A stretch of DNA of 64,000 bases, taken from Anaerolineae bacterium. GTDB lineage: Bacteria; Chloroflexota; Anaerolineae; 4572-78; J111. The position numbers were made by a program, and so were the translations under genes. The stretch covers positions 62,444-126,443 of the forward strand of contig JAHDWA010000025.1 of the NCBI GenBank assembly GCA_023382535.1. Direction: 5' to 3'. Below, piece by piece: positions 35,465 through 43,585 of this stretch. The notes beneath the pieces are model-generated. The model had not been told where the DNA came from and did not search any database. It saw only the letters and a list, made by a program, of their open reading frames with translations. Position 1 is the first letter of the stretch. The number at the start of each line of letters is the position of its first letter.

Positions 35465-35779
35465 ATGACAGAATTAAACCCTACCTACACTGCCGCTATC
35501 CAACAAATTAGCACACATTTACAAGCCTTGTGTAACGCCATTGACAGCGACAACACCCAACGTATTCTAACCGCTCAAAAAGAGCTGACCACCACCACTG
35601 AAGCGATCTGGTCCCATATTGAAAATGGCCCCATACCCAGCCGCGACAAGGCTCTGGCTCGCCTGTTGGCCGATGCCGCGCTCAAGGAACTGCCTAAGGA
35701 GATTCAAAATCCTGCTAACTATCCACGTATCCAGCGTGAGTTGCGCCTGTTGAAGCGGTCGCTGGAATTGTGGGCTTGA
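35465..35779 (+). CDS. Helical protein, paralogue of the gene at 63581
   Basis: 104 residues, all-helical, no known family. About three quarters identical to the protein at 63581-63895 (shared: ALARLLADAALKELP, NPANYPRIQRE-type, LLKRSLELW). In the other copy it immediately precedes an RsbW-like kinase; here it precedes the stub of the same kinase gene (35796). So it is probably a partner of that kinase, for instance in a partner-switch cascade (inference). AAGGAG precedes ATG 35465; an upstream TTG at 35441 is less likely. Confidence 0.75.
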   Translation: MTELNPTYTAAIQQISTHLQALCNAIDSDNTQRILTAQKELTTTTEAIWSHIENGPIPSRDKALARLLADAALKELPKEIQNPANYPRIQRELRLLKRSLELWA

Positions 35780-35795
35780 GAGGGGAAAAATTAAC

Positions 35796-35879
35796 ATGAA
35801 CAAGCCACCCATGATCGAAATTTCCTTACCCGATGAACTCTATATGACTTCTTGTTGTACTACAGGGGTAGGCAGCTAA
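35796..35879 (+). pseudogene. Truncated RsbW-like kinase gene (27 codons)
   Basis: The start, spacer and first codons copy the gene at 63564: the sequence before ATG (GAGAGGGGAAAAATTAAC) is identical, and MNKPPMIEISLPDEL matches MNEQQMIEISLPSEL. Then homology stops and the frame ends at 35879. The ATPase part (N-box, G1, G2) is gone. The two-gene module was duplicated and this copy lost its kinase. Confidence 0.75.
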
Positions 35880-35913
35880 GAACAAACTTTCATTCTAATC
35901 TCGGAGGCTATCC

Positions 35914-36672
35914 ATGTCCAAAATACTCATCCTTGGGGCAACAGGCTCCCTCGGCACGCATGTTACGCAACAAGCAGTTTCGGCGAACCATGAAGTTTCA
36001 GCCTTGGTGCGAACTCCTACAAAGTTACCGGCGGAACTTCGAGAGAAGGTCGTCGTGCATCAGGCCGATCTGGCAAAAACGCCTGTATCTGTTCTGGCAA
36101 CCCTCTTCCAAAATTATGAGGTCGTTATTAATACCGCTGGCTTGGTCACTGAAGGGCAAATCTTCGTTGACCTTATTGATCGCATCGTGACCGGTTTGGA
36201 ATCCCTACCTGAACAGGACCGGCCTGTCTGCTGGTTTATTGCAGGGGCAGCCTTACTCGACCTTGATGACGGTGGTCGAAGGGGCGTTGATCTCCCCCGT
36301 GTCGCCTCGACTTATTGGCCGCATCGCGCCAATTTCGACCGCATCCGTCAAACCGGACTGGACTGGCGGATCCTATGTCCGGGGCCAATGGTTAATCAGC
36401 CACCTTTAGGCCTGGCTCAGATGCGGATATCGCTTGACCGATTGCCCGTACAAGTCCCTTCGTTTACCAGCTTTCTACCTGGAGCCTTGGTACTGCCTTT
36501 CTTCGCCTACCATGTTCCAGAAATGATCGTCTCCTATGCCGATGCCGCTTCGCTCATGCTGGCCAACCTCACTCCCGCTGGCGAGATGTCCCGCCACCGC
36601 GTTGGATTGGCGTTACCTATTGGGATGCGGGGCAAGAAAAAACAGTGGGCAGCCAAACCGAACGCGGCCTAA
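35914..36672 (+). CDS. NmrA/atypical SDR-type NAD(P)-binding protein
   Basis: 252 residues. Rossmann fold at the start (ILILGATGSLGTHV), with VSALVRTPTKL for the dinucleotide and EVVINTAGLVT. No YxxxK is obvious, as expected for NmrA-like or NAD(P)H-quinone-reductase-like members that often sense rather than reduce. GGAGG is 6 nt before ATG 35914. It ends 12 bp from the convergent GH2 gene. Substrate unknown. Confidence 0.8.
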   Translation: MSKILILGATGSLGTHVTQQAVSANHEVSALVRTPTKLPAELREKVVVHQADLAKTPVSVLATLFQNYEVVINTAGLVTEGQIFVDLIDRIVTGLESLPEQDRPVCWFIAGAALLDLDDGGRRGVDLPRVASTYWPHRANFDRIRQTGLDWRILCPGPMVNQPPLGLAQMRISLDRLPVQVPSFTSFLPGALVLPFFAYHVPEMIVSYADAASLMLANLTPAGEMSRHRVGLALPIGMRGKKKQWAAKPNAA

Positions 36673-36684
36673 GTCTCACCCACC

Positions 36685-39360
36685 TCAAATCAAGCTATCT
36701 CGTATCTGCACCGCAATTTCCCCAAAACCAAGGAGCTCAACGGTGATCTCCAGCCGATGGGGGCCAGGAGGGAGCGGAGATTGCCTCGCCACAACCGTCA
36801 GGTGCTGGTGAGAAGGAACTTCGAGCGGAGCTTCGGGCGTGATGGTTGAGGCCAGGCGGGTTACTCCTCCCCAGACCAACTCAACCTGGGTCAACGCTAG
36901 GTCCACGCCATCCACGCGTAATTGACTCAAGCGCTGGATACTGGCCGGCATAGCCGGATTGCGCAGGCTAAAGCTAAAACCGTTATTGGTGTGATGCAGC
37001 GACCCTGGCTGATAAACCTTGTTGACCAACCAACCGGGTACTCGTCGCTGCGGGCGCTGCTGCCGCCGCTCCACGCCCACGCGAAAATCAAGCCGATTCT
37101 GGTCCAGCCTTGCGCCGCCTTGCCAGACTTCCGTCCAGAAGGTATAGTCGCCAGGGTGGGCTAAGGGAATTTCGACGATTGTTACTGGCAGTGCGATTTC
37201 GTTGGCGGGGGGGAGGGCAACTGAGATAGTCTGCTTTTGAAACCGGCGGCGAAGCCAGCGGTGCAGCCATCCCTCCGCCCGCCGTTCAAGCCCCCAATGA
37301 ACCCATACAAGCCCATTGCGGCGGTAATCGTCGTTGACCAGGTACAGGCCGGCCTGCAAAACACTCCCCTCCGGGTAAACCAGATGAAAAGTGCGCTCGA
37401 CCTGGAAACCGGGCGCGAGGTCAAGGGCCAGCCGCACCGGCCGCGAGGCTGAACCCAGGGCTTCATAGCCGGCTTTGGGCAGGCGGGCGTAATCCAAAAC
37501 GGACCAGGTGATACCAGGCCAGCTGTCGGTCAAGAGAAAGTGGATATAGCCTCCCACCGGGGCGAATTTCTGCCGCCGCCACTGGTCAATTACGTAACGG
37601 ATGTAAAAGGCTTGATAAGCCTGGCTCTCGTCCACATACTCGGCCAGGGAGCCATACTGCGCCGGCAGCCCCACCCCCGGACTGGCCCAAAAGAGAGACT
37701 GGTAGCCGGCATGCGCCCAGCTTTGATCGTCCGCCTCGACCGGCCACTGCGTATTGACAGTATCCCAGACGGGCGAGTCAAGGTTAGGCAGGGCTTGCAC
37801 GCCAAATTCGGTGGGGAAGGCGGGCTGTAAGTTACGGTTGTCATACCAGGAGCCGGTATACCAGCCGTAATACAGGTGTTGATCAAATTCGCCCGAAGCG
37901 GGAATGACCGGCCGGGTCGGGTCGAGCCGGCGGACCAATTCCGCCGCAGCCTGATCCAGGCTGCGATTGGTGGCCATTTGATGAACTTCGCTGCCCAGAA
38001 AACTGCCAACGGGAGTCCAGGGCGGCTCGTTGTGCATAGACCATAGGATGATGCTGGGATGAGAACCCAGCAGTTCAACCATATCCTGGGTTTGCTTCAG
38101 CACGCTGTTTTGAAAATCGGCGTCTTTGCCGGCGGGAAGTTTGAACCCGTAGGTCCAGATGAGGGGAAAATCGCACATGACCAGCAGGCCCTGTTCGTCG
38201 CACAGGCGATAAAAATCTAAGGGGGCAATATGAGCATGGACTCGCAGCAGGTCAAGATTAGCTCCGCAGGCCAGTTCAAGATCGCGCCGCAGCCCGTCAA
38301 TCGTCACCCGATCCAGAAAGAAATCGGAGATGTAGTTGCTCCCTTTGGGGAAGATACGCCTCCCGTTGAGCCACCACTCCCAGCGTTGCGGCTCGATCAC
38401 CGCCCGAATATCGCGCAGACCAAAGACCTGTTCCGCCTGCACTGTGTCGCCTAGACTGACTTGAGCGCGGTAAAGCCACGGCTCACCGTGGGTCCAGGGC
38501 AGCCATAAACGCGGCTGTGAAGCAGTCAGCCTGACCTCTAATTGGCGGCGCTCGCCGGCCTGGAGCGTGACCGGCCAGCAGCCAACCTCTCTGACCCCGC
38601 TGTTATCCCTAAAATTGTGCGGCTCGACCACTACTTGCAGCGGGATGTTTTGAACTTCAGCCGTCAGATTACGGAGACCGATCACGAACCGCAGTTCAGC
38701 CGCCTGAGCCTGCGTCCAGGCCGGCTCAAGAATCTGCGGCAAGACATTCAGCGACTCGATCAGCACCGGTCCGCTCGTGTGTAAATCCACCGACTGCCAC
38801 AAACCCAGGGGAACCGTCCATTCGTAGGGGGCCGGCAATTCCGGGTATAAAGCTGAGGGGTAAGGTTTGCAGTCCCAATCGGCAAAAATGCCGGCGATAG
38901 CGGTTTTGCGTTTGAAAGAAGTTGCTTCTACTGGAAAAATGCAGCAGACGGCCAGTAGATTTTCGCCCGCTTCGAGTTGGTCGGTGACATCAAAGCCAAA
39001 GGGCTGAAAGTACCCTTCATGCTCGCCCAGCAGGTTGCCGTTGAGCCAAACCCGGCTGTGATAAAAAGCGCCGCCCAGGCGCAGGATGGTGCGCCGATCA
39101 GGCGGGGCTGGTTTGGCCTGGAAACGGTGGCGATACCACAGCGTATCGTGTTCGATGGTGGAGCGGCGCAGGTGAGGCAGCCGGACCGTCTCCCAAAGAG
39201 CGTCATCAAAAGCGGGATCGGCAAAGCCTGCTTCAAACTCCTGCCCAGCCTGAGCGTAAGCGATGCGCCAATCACCATCGAGTTGTTGCCAGGGAGTGGT
39301 GAGGCCGGCAAAGAGCGAAAGAGCCGCTGTCCCCGGCTCGCCGGTAAAGCCAATTGTCAC
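36685..39360 (-). CDS. Glycoside hydrolase family 2 enzyme
   Basis: 891 residues. An N-terminal jelly-roll sugar-binding domain (WYRHRFQAKP, GGAFYHSRVWLNG, GEHEGYFQPF), an Ig-like domain, then the TIM barrel with VHAHIAPLDFYRLCDEQGL, acid/base Glu in LWSMHNEP (about 444) and nucleophile Glu in PTEFG (about 515), and two C-terminal Ig-like domains. GH2 covers beta-galactosidase, beta-mannosidase and beta-glucuronidase; the sequence does not let me choose. No signal peptide, so cytoplasmic. GTG start overlaps the stop of the GT2 gene (GTGA), giving translational coupling. Confidence 0.88.
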   Translation of the reverse strand: MTIGFTGEPGTAALSLFAGLTTPWQQLDGDWRIAYAQAGQEFEAGFADPAFDDALWETVRLPHLRRSTIEHDTLWYRHRFQAKPAPPDRRTILRLGGAFYHSRVWLNGNLLGEHEGYFQPFGFDVTDQLEAGENLLAVCCIFPVEATSFKRKTAIAGIFADWDCKPYPSALYPELPAPYEWTVPLGLWQSVDLHTSGPVLIESLNVLPQILEPAWTQAQAAELRFVIGLRNLTAEVQNIPLQVVVEPHNFRDNSGVREVGCWPVTLQAGERRQLEVRLTASQPRLWLPWTHGEPWLYRAQVSLGDTVQAEQVFGLRDIRAVIEPQRWEWWLNGRRIFPKGSNYISDFFLDRVTIDGLRRDLELACGANLDLLRVHAHIAPLDFYRLCDEQGLLVMCDFPLIWTYGFKLPAGKDADFQNSVLKQTQDMVELLGSHPSIILWSMHNEPPWTPVGSFLGSEVHQMATNRSLDQAAAELVRRLDPTRPVIPASGEFDQHLYYGWYTGSWYDNRNLQPAFPTEFGVQALPNLDSPVWDTVNTQWPVEADDQSWAHAGYQSLFWASPGVGLPAQYGSLAEYVDESQAYQAFYIRYVIDQWRRQKFAPVGGYIHFLLTDSWPGITWSVLDYARLPKAGYEALGSASRPVRLALDLAPGFQVERTFHLVYPEGSVLQAGLYLVNDDYRRNGLVWVHWGLERRAEGWLHRWLRRRFQKQTISVALPPANEIALPVTIVEIPLAHPGDYTFWTEVWQGGARLDQNRLDFRVGVERRQQRPQRRVPGWLVNKVYQPGSLHHTNNGFSFSLRNPAMPASIQRLSQLRVDGVDLALTQVELVWGGVTRLASTITPEAPLEVPSHQHLTVVARQSPLPPGPHRLEITVELLGFGEIAVQIRDSLI

Positions 39361-40454
39361 TCTTGCTCTCCTTCTTTCTTAGCGGACTTCTCATTGATCA
39401 TCTTTGAAAGCTGGGAGCGCAGCCAGTTGGCATCGAGGAGGTTGATACTTTCTTGATCGGGCCGGGTCTGCAAGGCGGTCAGAATCTCACGGAAAGGTGG
39501 TTCAGGCGGGCGGATCAATTGAAGTCGCTGCTGGAGGAAGCGATGCAGGGCTTCCAAGTCCGGCGGGTCGAGCGGCAGTCGAACCCGCTCCCGCAGAGAC
39601 TCTGCATTATCCCAGGTGAGCAGCCGCTCGAGTTGCTCCAGCCCCGCCGGGCTGAGCTGGTGGAGTGGATTTTCCACCTTGTCCAGTTGTTGGCGCAATT
39701 GAGCGATATCCATAATCGCCCAGCGGGATTTGGCAGCTTCCCGTGGCTTATGCGCCCCAAATTGGTATTCAAAAGGCGTTGAATAGACCGGCTTTCCGGC
39801 CAGGGCGTACATTTCAGTCCACAGATATTTGAGGGATAGCTTAACCAAGCCTTCCTCTTCAACCCGGCGCATGGAGACCGGAATTCGCACCGAATGTAGC
39901 ACCGCAAATCTGCCAAATTTGGCCGCCCGGCGCACATAATCGTCATCCTCGGCCATTTTGGCCGCCTCGTCAAACCCCCCGATGGCCTCGTGGATCTCTC
40001 GCCGGACCCAAATACAGAAACCCGGCGCGTGGGGGACAACATCTTGAACCACTTGCATGAAGAGATTGGCCACTTCGGTCAGAATCCGGGTGGCCGGATC
40101 ATCGCTCAACGGTTCCGCAGGGCAGGTGGCCACAGCGCAGTCAGACTCGGTGATTTCTGCCAAAGCGTCGGCAATAAAGTTTGGTGGGGGCATCACATCG
40201 GCATCCAGAAAAAGAAAGAGGTCGCCCCTGGCTACCGCCGCACCGGCATTGCGCCCCACGCTGGGCATGCCGCCCTGAACCACCCGTGCTCCACGAGCCT
40301 GGGCCACCGCTCGAGTCTCATCTTCGGAGCCTGCGTCGGCTACAATAATTTCATCGGGCGGCCGGGTCTGACTCTGCAACGCGTCGAGCAATCCTGGCAG
40401 CACCGTCGCTTCATTAAGCGTGGGAATGATCACACTTAGAACAATTTTCGTCAT
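39357..40454 (-). CDS. Family 2 glycosyltransferase
   Basis: 365 residues. GT-A fold: LSVIIPTLNEATVLPGLLDA, IIVADAGSEDET, and the metal-binding DxD in LFLFLDADVMPPP (about 84), then FCIWVRREIHEAIGGFDE with EDDDY. The last 140 residues are an extra helical region (LRQQLDKVENPLHQLSPAGL, LRERVRLPLD) not needed for catalysis; there is no obvious membrane anchor. Coupling to a GH2 hydrolase suggests the two act on the same polysaccharide or glycolipid (inference). Confidence 0.87.
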   Translation of the reverse strand: MTKIVLSVIIPTLNEATVLPGLLDALQSQTRPPDEIIVADAGSEDETRAVAQARGARVVQGGMPSVGRNAGAAVARGDLFLFLDADVMPPPNFIADALAEITESDCAVATCPAEPLSDDPATRILTEVANLFMQVVQDVVPHAPGFCIWVRREIHEAIGGFDEAAKMAEDDDYVRRAAKFGRFAVLHSVRIPVSMRRVEEEGLVKLSLKYLWTEMYALAGKPVYSTPFEYQFGAHKPREAAKSRWAIMDIAQLRQQLDKVENPLHQLSPAGLEQLERLLTWDNAESLRERVRLPLDPPDLEALHRFLQQRLQLIRPPEPPFREILTALQTRPDQESINLLDANWLRSQLSKMINEKSAKKEGEQE

Positions 40455-40475
40455 TTTATAATGATCCTTTCTATT

Positions 40476-40709
40476 TCATTGATGGCTGCAGAGATATTCT
40501 ACTTCGGCTGCAGCGCAGGTATCCACATTTTGCCACATATCTGGTAACGCCTGGCGGAATAGAGCCTCAAAGTTTTCGAGACCTATCACGTTGATTGCCG
40601 TACAGGCGGCCTCCAGGCCCAGGGTGTGCGCTTTGATAAACAATAAGGTTTCCCGCGGCGTCCTGGGTCCCAGGTTTTGTAAGGCTGGGTGTTGTAAAAG
40701 TTGTCTCAT
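40476..40709 (-). CDS. Small hypothetical protein
   Basis: 77 residues from ATG 40709 (AGGAGG 8 nt upstream). Helical, with two cysteines near the C-terminus (DTCAAAEVEYLC) and one in the middle (ACTAINVIG). No family recognised. It starts 4 bp after the stop of the gene at 40714, so the two form an operon; the GT2 gene follows 21 bp later and may belong to it. Confidence 0.6.
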   Translation of the reverse strand: MRQLLQHPALQNLGPRTPRETLLFIKAHTLGLEAACTAINVIGLENFEALFRQALPDMWQNVDTCAAAEVEYLCSHQ

Positions 40710-40713
40710 TATT

Positions 40714-41049
40714 TTATCCTCCTGAGAGTGCGTACATGCTGACCCGCTCAAGCAGTTCCTGGCGCGTCAGCGGGTCCTCAAACGTTTCACTTAAAGCTTG
40801 CAGAGACGATCTGACCTGCGGATTATCACCTAACTGGTAATAACATCCAACACAATCCACCAGAGCGGCCTGTTGGAGCTCGGTGAGGGTCTCTTCCGCC
40901 AAAGGCAGATAGCCGATAAACATGCGATCCGCCCACTGCTGGCTGGTTTGGGTCAATTCTGGGTACTGGCTGAGAATCAACAAGATGTAGAGCTTCTGAA
41001 TGGAATTGATATTCCTGACACGCATAAATTCGGTAACTCTGTTATCCAT
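40714..41049 (-). CDS. Small winged-helix-like protein
   Basis: 111 residues from ATG 41049 (GGGAGA upstream). IQKLYILLILSQYPELTQTS ... LTELQQAALVDCVGCYYQLG resembles a winged-helix core: three helices, then a short beta hairpin. It contains a VDCVGCYY pair of cysteines. It may be a small regulator or an adaptor; evidence is weak. Tandem with the 77-residue gene, both downstream of the SPW gene on the same strand. Confidence 0.55.
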   Translation of the reverse strand: MDNRVTEFMRVRNINSIQKLYILLILSQYPELTQTSQQWADRMFIGYLPLAEETLTELQQAALVDCVGCYYQLGDNPQVRSSLQALSETFEDPLTRQELLERVSMYALSGG

Positions 41050-41174
41050 TATCAAGTCTCCCTTTCCAATAAAAAATTGATAAAAAAGGAGGTAGAGGGG
41101 GTTTTGAGTCTGGCGGGGCCGATCAGGCCTCACAGCAAGCCGGTCCACTCTCCCTTTGCCTCACAGAAGTGATT

Positions 41175-41534
41175 CTAGGCATGGGAGGTGGATTGTTGAC
41201 CCAACCCGGCCGCGCCCCAGGCCGCCAGCACAATCACCACGGCCCCGACAATGAGGTCATTCCACAGGGCCGCGCTCACTGTCGAGTAGCCTAAGACGAA
41301 GGGCGACACGACCAGCCACACCCCCGCTGCCCCGATGATCCAGTCCAGGTTTTTATCGGTGCTTGCGTTCTCGATCAGGTCATCCAACCCCGCCAGGAGG
41401 ATTAATGTCACACCGGCGATGATCGCGTTCCCCACTGCGGCCGGTGTAGCCATGTAACCCAGAATAGGCGGCGCCAGCACCTCCCACAGGCCGACTAAGG
41501 CCACCAACCCATTTAAAGATTTTGTTGTTTTCAT
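41175..41534 (-). CDS. SPW-repeat membrane protein
   Basis: 119 residues from ATG 41534 (AAGGAGG 8 nt upstream). Four helices forming two SPW-type repeats: GLWEVLAPPILGY and GVWLVVSPFVLGY, each followed by N..I.G..L(I/V)LLA. Function unknown, inner membrane. A complete GTTTACC-type promoter lies 50-104 bp upstream, back to back with that of the HdeD gene. Confidence 0.85.
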   Translation of the reverse strand: MKTTKSLNGLVALVGLWEVLAPPILGYMATPAAVGNAIIAGVTLILLAGLDDLIENASTDKNLDWIIGAAGVWLVVSPFVLGYSTVSAALWNDLIVGAVVIVLAAWGAAGLGQQSTSHA

Positions 41535-41583
41535 TGTTAACCTCCTTGAGCCATGAAATAAATAAGATTGAAGTTTCAATCTC

Positions 41584-41638
41584 ATCCTACCCTCAGCAGG
41601 TAACTAATCCGGTAAACGCAGGTGAATATCAGGTAAAC
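41584..41638 (-). promoter_or_regulatory. OmpR/PhoP-type operator and promoter, SPW gene
   Basis: Minus strand: GTTTACC (41638), ATTCACC (41627), GTTTACC (41617), AGTTACC (41605), in steps of 11, 10 and 12 bp, 9 bp, then TAGGAT (41589-41584). About 45 of 55 positions equal the element at 34323-34377. Confidence 0.75.
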
Positions 41639-41644
41639 GTTTTT

Positions 41645-41699
41645 GTTTACCCGTTGTTCACTTTTGTTTACGTCCCTGTTCACCTTCAGTGGTTATACT
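41645..41699 (+). promoter_or_regulatory. OmpR/PhoP-type operator and promoter, HdeD gene
   Basis: GTTTACC (41645), GTTCACT (41656), GTTTACG (41666), GTTCACC (41678), in steps of 11, 10 and 12 bp, 9 bp, then TATACT (41694-41699), a good -10 box. It abuts the SPW element head to head (GGTAAAC GTTTTT GTTTACC at the junction), so both genes can be switched together. A second TATAAT at 41704 is an alternative. The following 140 bp up to 41844 hold only the leader. Confidence 0.75.
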
Positions 41700-41844
41700 T
41701 GGCTATAATCTGACCGATGAGAAGGAAGTGCCTATGAATTAACGTTTAGCTCTGGCCGAACAAAACTTTTATTTCAAGATCCTATTTTCAAAAATGGGAA
41801 CGTAACCTAATCACTTTGTATTCAAATAGAAAGGAAAATAAACT

Positions 41845-42411
41845 ATGTTAACTTTACTTACACGTAATTGGTGGGTGTTCGCGCTGCGCGGCCTGTTCGC
41901 CGTCCTCTTCGGAGTTGTGGCGCTCGTTTGGCCCCAAGCGACCCTCATGGCCCTGGTTCTGCTATTCGGCATCTATGCCCTGGCGGACGGCGTCTTTGCG
42001 GTGGTCTTTGGCATCGCTTCGTATGAACGCAACGACCGTTGGTGGGTCATGCTGCTGGAAGGAGTGGCGGGGATCATCATCGGGTTGTTGACCTTCTTCT
42101 GGCCCGATAAAACAGCGCTCGTTTTGCTGTATTTTATTGCCGCCTGGGCTCTGGTCACGGGTGTCCTGGAGATTGTGGCGGCTATCGAGCTCCGGCGGTT
42201 CATCTCCAACGAATGGATGATGATCCTCAGTGGTATCCTCTCGGTCGTCTTCGGCGTGCTGCTGGTCGTTTTTCCGAGCGCCGGCGCCCTGAGCCTGGTG
42301 TGGCTGATCGGCGCTTACGCCATCTTCTTCGGTATCTTGCTCATCAGTTTCGCCTTCCACCTGCGCGGTCTCCGGCCTGAAGCCAAGACGACCGGCGTAT
42401 CTGCCAGTTAA
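41845..42411 (+). CDS. HdeD-family (DUF308) membrane protein
   Basis: 188 residues, six helices in three pairs with the repeated WWV/GVAGIIIGLLTFFWP and LSGILSVVFGVLLVVFPSAGA themes that define HdeD-like acid-resistance membrane proteins. Molecular role unclear. AAAGGAAA precedes ATG 41845. Monocistronic or first gene of the plus-strand run to 51875; a strong hairpin follows at 42467. Confidence 0.88.
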   Translation: MLTLLTRNWWVFALRGLFAVLFGVVALVWPQATLMALVLLFGIYALADGVFAVVFGIASYERNDRWWVMLLEGVAGIIIGLLTFFWPDKTALVLLYFIAAWALVTGVLEIVAAIELRRFISNEWMMILSGILSVVFGVLLVVFPSAGALSLVWLIGAYAIFFGILLISFAFHLRGLRPEAKTTGVSAS

Positions 42412-42466
42412 GGCTAACGAAGCGATGAGAAAGGAGGTCGCCAGCTAGGGGAAACTCCACCTGCGG

Positions 42467-42522
42467 TGCTCAGGGCAGAGGTTCGAGGAACGATCAACCT
42501 CTGGCCGTGCCCACCCTGAGCA
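42467..42522 (+). other. Nested hairpin in the HdeD/DUF1269 intergenic region
   Basis: Outer stem TGCTCAGGG / CCCTGAGCA (9 bp) encloses CAGAGGTT / AACCTCTG (8 bp); a third hairpin GCGGAGA / TCTCCGC follows at about 42544. There is no T-run, so it may be a structured leader of the DUF1269 mRNA or a processing site rather than an intrinsic terminator. Confidence 0.5.
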
Positions 42523-42607
42523 ACCGCGATCAACCAACGGTGCGGAGACCGCTTCTCCGCCAGGGCACATCCTAATAAACATACATTACAAAAAAAGGAG
42601 ATTTACA

Positions 42608-43408
42608 ATGGATAAGATATTGGTCGTCATCTTCGACGACGAAAACAAGGCTTACGAGGGATCAAGAACCCTCCAGGATTTGCATAATGAGGGCAGCATT
42701 ACGCTCTACGCCAAGGCCGTGATTGCCAAAGACGCCAACGGCCAAGTGAGCGTCAAACAGACGGACGATGAGGGCCCTGTCGGGACGGGAGTCGGCCTGC
42801 TCACCGGGAGCTTGCTGGGCTTGCTCGGTGGCCCGGTGGGTGTCGCGCTGGGTGCATATGCCGGGATGTTCGGCGGGATGATCTACGACCTGGCGAACTT
42901 AGGGATTGGCGAGGACTTCCTGTACGAGGTCGGGCAATATCTGCTGCCGGGCAAGGCGGCCGTCGTGGCCGAAGTCTGGGAGGCGTGGGTGCTGCCGGTG
43001 GATGCGCGCATGGAGGCCGTCGGCGGGGTCGTCTTCCGCCGGACGCGCGGGGACATCGAGGACGCCCAGATCGAGCGGGACGTTGCCGCGCTCAATGCCG
43101 AACTCGCTGAGCTGGAAGCCGAATGGGACCGGGCGGCCGGGGAGGCCAAGGCCAAGCTCCAGGCGAAGATTGACGCGGCCAAGGCCAAGCTGCAAGCCAT
43201 GCGGGATAGTATCCAGGCCAAGATCGAGACCAGCCAGCAAGAGACCGACGCGAAGATCAAGGCCCTGCAGGAACAGGCGGCCAAGGCGGAGGGCGAGCGG
43301 AAGGCCAAAATCGAGGCGCGCATCGCCGAGCTAAAGGCCGACCAGCAGCGGCGCAGTGACCTGCTGCACCAAGCCTGGGAATTGACCAAAGAGGCCATGA
43401 AAGTCTAA
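42608..43408 (+). CDS. DUF1269-like membrane protein with long coiled coil
   Basis: 266 residues. The first 150 match DUF1269-type proteins: MDKILVVIFDDENKAYEG, a Gly-rich membrane hairpin (GVGLLTGSLLGLLGGPVGVA) and AEVWEAWVLPVDARM. The last 110 are an Ala/Lys/Glu-rich coiled coil (RDVAALNAELAELEAEWDRA, AKLQAKIDAAKAKL), like a long helical stalk. The coiled coil is an addition to the basic domain. GC content here is higher than in the flanks. AAGGAG is 8 nt before the start, and a strong hairpin terminator follows. Confidence 0.8.
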   Translation: MDKILVVIFDDENKAYEGSRTLQDLHNEGSITLYAKAVIAKDANGQVSVKQTDDEGPVGTGVGLLTGSLLGLLGGPVGVALGAYAGMFGGMIYDLANLGIGEDFLYEVGQYLLPGKAAVVAEVWEAWVLPVDARMEAVGGVVFRRTRGDIEDAQIERDVAALNAELAELEAEWDRAAGEAKAKLQAKIDAAKAKLQAMRDSIQAKIETSQQETDAKIKALQEQAAKAEGERKAKIEARIAELKADQQRRSDLLHQAWELTKEAMKV

Positions 43409-43467
43409 GCCTCTGCTGAGTCTTGATCCAGGCCAACTTCGACCCAACCTGGCAGAGATGAACCTTG

Positions 43468-43501
43468 AAGCAGGTGGAGGGACTTTTTCCTCCACCTGCT
43501 T
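43468..43501 (+). terminator. Intrinsic terminator, repeated hairpin family
   Basis: A perfect 13-bp stem (AAGCAGGTGGAGG / CCTCCACCTGCTT) with loop GACTTTTT. A near copy with the same flanks is at 57990-58022, so it is also a dispersed repeat. Confidence 0.65.
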
Positions 43502-43585
43502 GGCTTGGCAACCTGCGCCAAAGTGAAGTATATTTAAGTGAGGGCCAAGCCGTGAATAAGCATAAGAATTATAAGGAACATAATA

